The notes under the pieces were generated by a model. The model did not search any database, was not told the origin of the DNA, and saw only the letters and a program-made list of their open reading frames with translations. The position numbers and the translations under genes are program-made. Shown here piece after piece: positions 63,826 through 64,000 of a stretch of DNA of 64,000 nucleotides. The DNA is from Pigmentibacter sp. JX0631 (GTDB lineage: Bacteria; Bdellovibrionota_B; Oligoflexia; Silvanigrellales; Silvanigrellaceae). Positions within the stretch are counted from its first letter, which is position 1. Every line of letters starts with the position of its first letter. Where the stretch lies: assembly GCF_029873255.1 (NCBI RefSeq), contig NZ_CP123622.1:2703001-2767000 (forward strand), read 5' to 3'.

Positions 63826-64000
63826 TACATTGGTTCTGCTGAATTATTAGTAAATCTATTTTCCTCTCCCTATTGAAGGGTGAGGGCATTTTCTTACTAG
63901 GGTTAAATCTTTTAACCCTTTTACATAAAAAATATTTTGTCATAACCAACATTCTGGCAAAATTGTCTATAATTTATCTCCCACATCATATTGATAATGG
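63826..64000. other. Window end after the transporter
   Basis: 175 bases with the transporter terminator and no supportable gene. Confidence 0.4.
63900..63922 (+). terminator. Intrinsic terminator after the sugar transporter
   Basis: GGGTTAAA (63900-63907) and TTTAACCC (63911-63918) form an 8-base stem with a 3-base loop, followed by TTTT. Confidence 0.7.

Overview
The window is a contiguous piece of an A+T-rich Gram-negative chromosome. Flagellar basal-body genes, a type VI secretion system (T6SS), cytochrome c maturation genes, an alternative complex III subunit, outer-membrane porin-like proteins and a bifunctional (p)ppGpp enzyme point to a motile, respiring, didermal bacterium. The combination and base composition fit the Bdellovibrionota/Oligoflexia side of the bacteria, for example the Silvanigrellales. 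That placement is inference from gene content, not from a marker-gene tree. No tRNA, rRNA, CRISPR array or insertion sequence was recognised.

Region 1 (1-4063) is the start of a flagellar operon: a sigma-54-activator-like regulator without the GAFTGA loop, then flgB, flgC, fliE and fliF. The genes that normally follow fliF (fliG, fliH, fliI) are absent; a T6SS block begins instead.

Region 2 (about 4064-26546) is the T6SS island. The plus-strand arm is tssB-tssC-hcp-tssE-tssF-tssG-tssA plus a small HTH/low-complexity protein. It is preceded by an excellent sigma-54 promoter (-24/-12, GG-N10-GC). The minus-strand arm is a TssJ-like gene, a beta-barrel-like gene, tssK, tssL, tssM and vgrG. Between the converging arms sit a Cache-domain protein and a periplasmic solute-binding protein. 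At the far end are a sensor histidine kinase and an NtrC-type response regulator with an intact GAFTGA, the obvious candidate to drive the sigma-54 promoter. Between hcp and tssE three sequence arms can form either an intrinsic terminator or an alternative stem, an attenuator-like layout. ClpV (TssH) and PAAR are not in the window, the TssJ-like protein has no lipobox and TssM has no Walker A.

Region 3 (26658-34560): hemF, a CcmF-CcmH fusion gene, a CcmI-like membrane protein, a small unknown and two tandem paralogous porin-like genes. Heme synthesis and cytochrome c maturation are co-oriented and tightly packed.

Region 4 (34561-55940) is mostly housekeeping: an operon dsbD-sohB-SIS isomerase (minus); gpmI-mazG, an SseB-domain protein and kdsD (plus); two unknown envelope genes; the RelA/SpoT homologue followed by a POT-like transporter; an SDR; argH with an amino-acid binding protein; a hotdog thioesterase; a secreted GH18 chitinase-like protein; a lone actC/nrfD-type quinol-oxidoreductase membrane subunit; and a divergent HolA-like protein.

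Region 5 (56017-64000): an APC amino-acid permease, proline dehydrogenase and two tiny genes on the minus strand, the outermost with a second excellent sigma-54 promoter. Divergent from these are ppdK and an FHS-family sugar transporter. Together these suggest amino-acid/chitin-derived carbon use with a gluconeogenic PEP route, which is inference.
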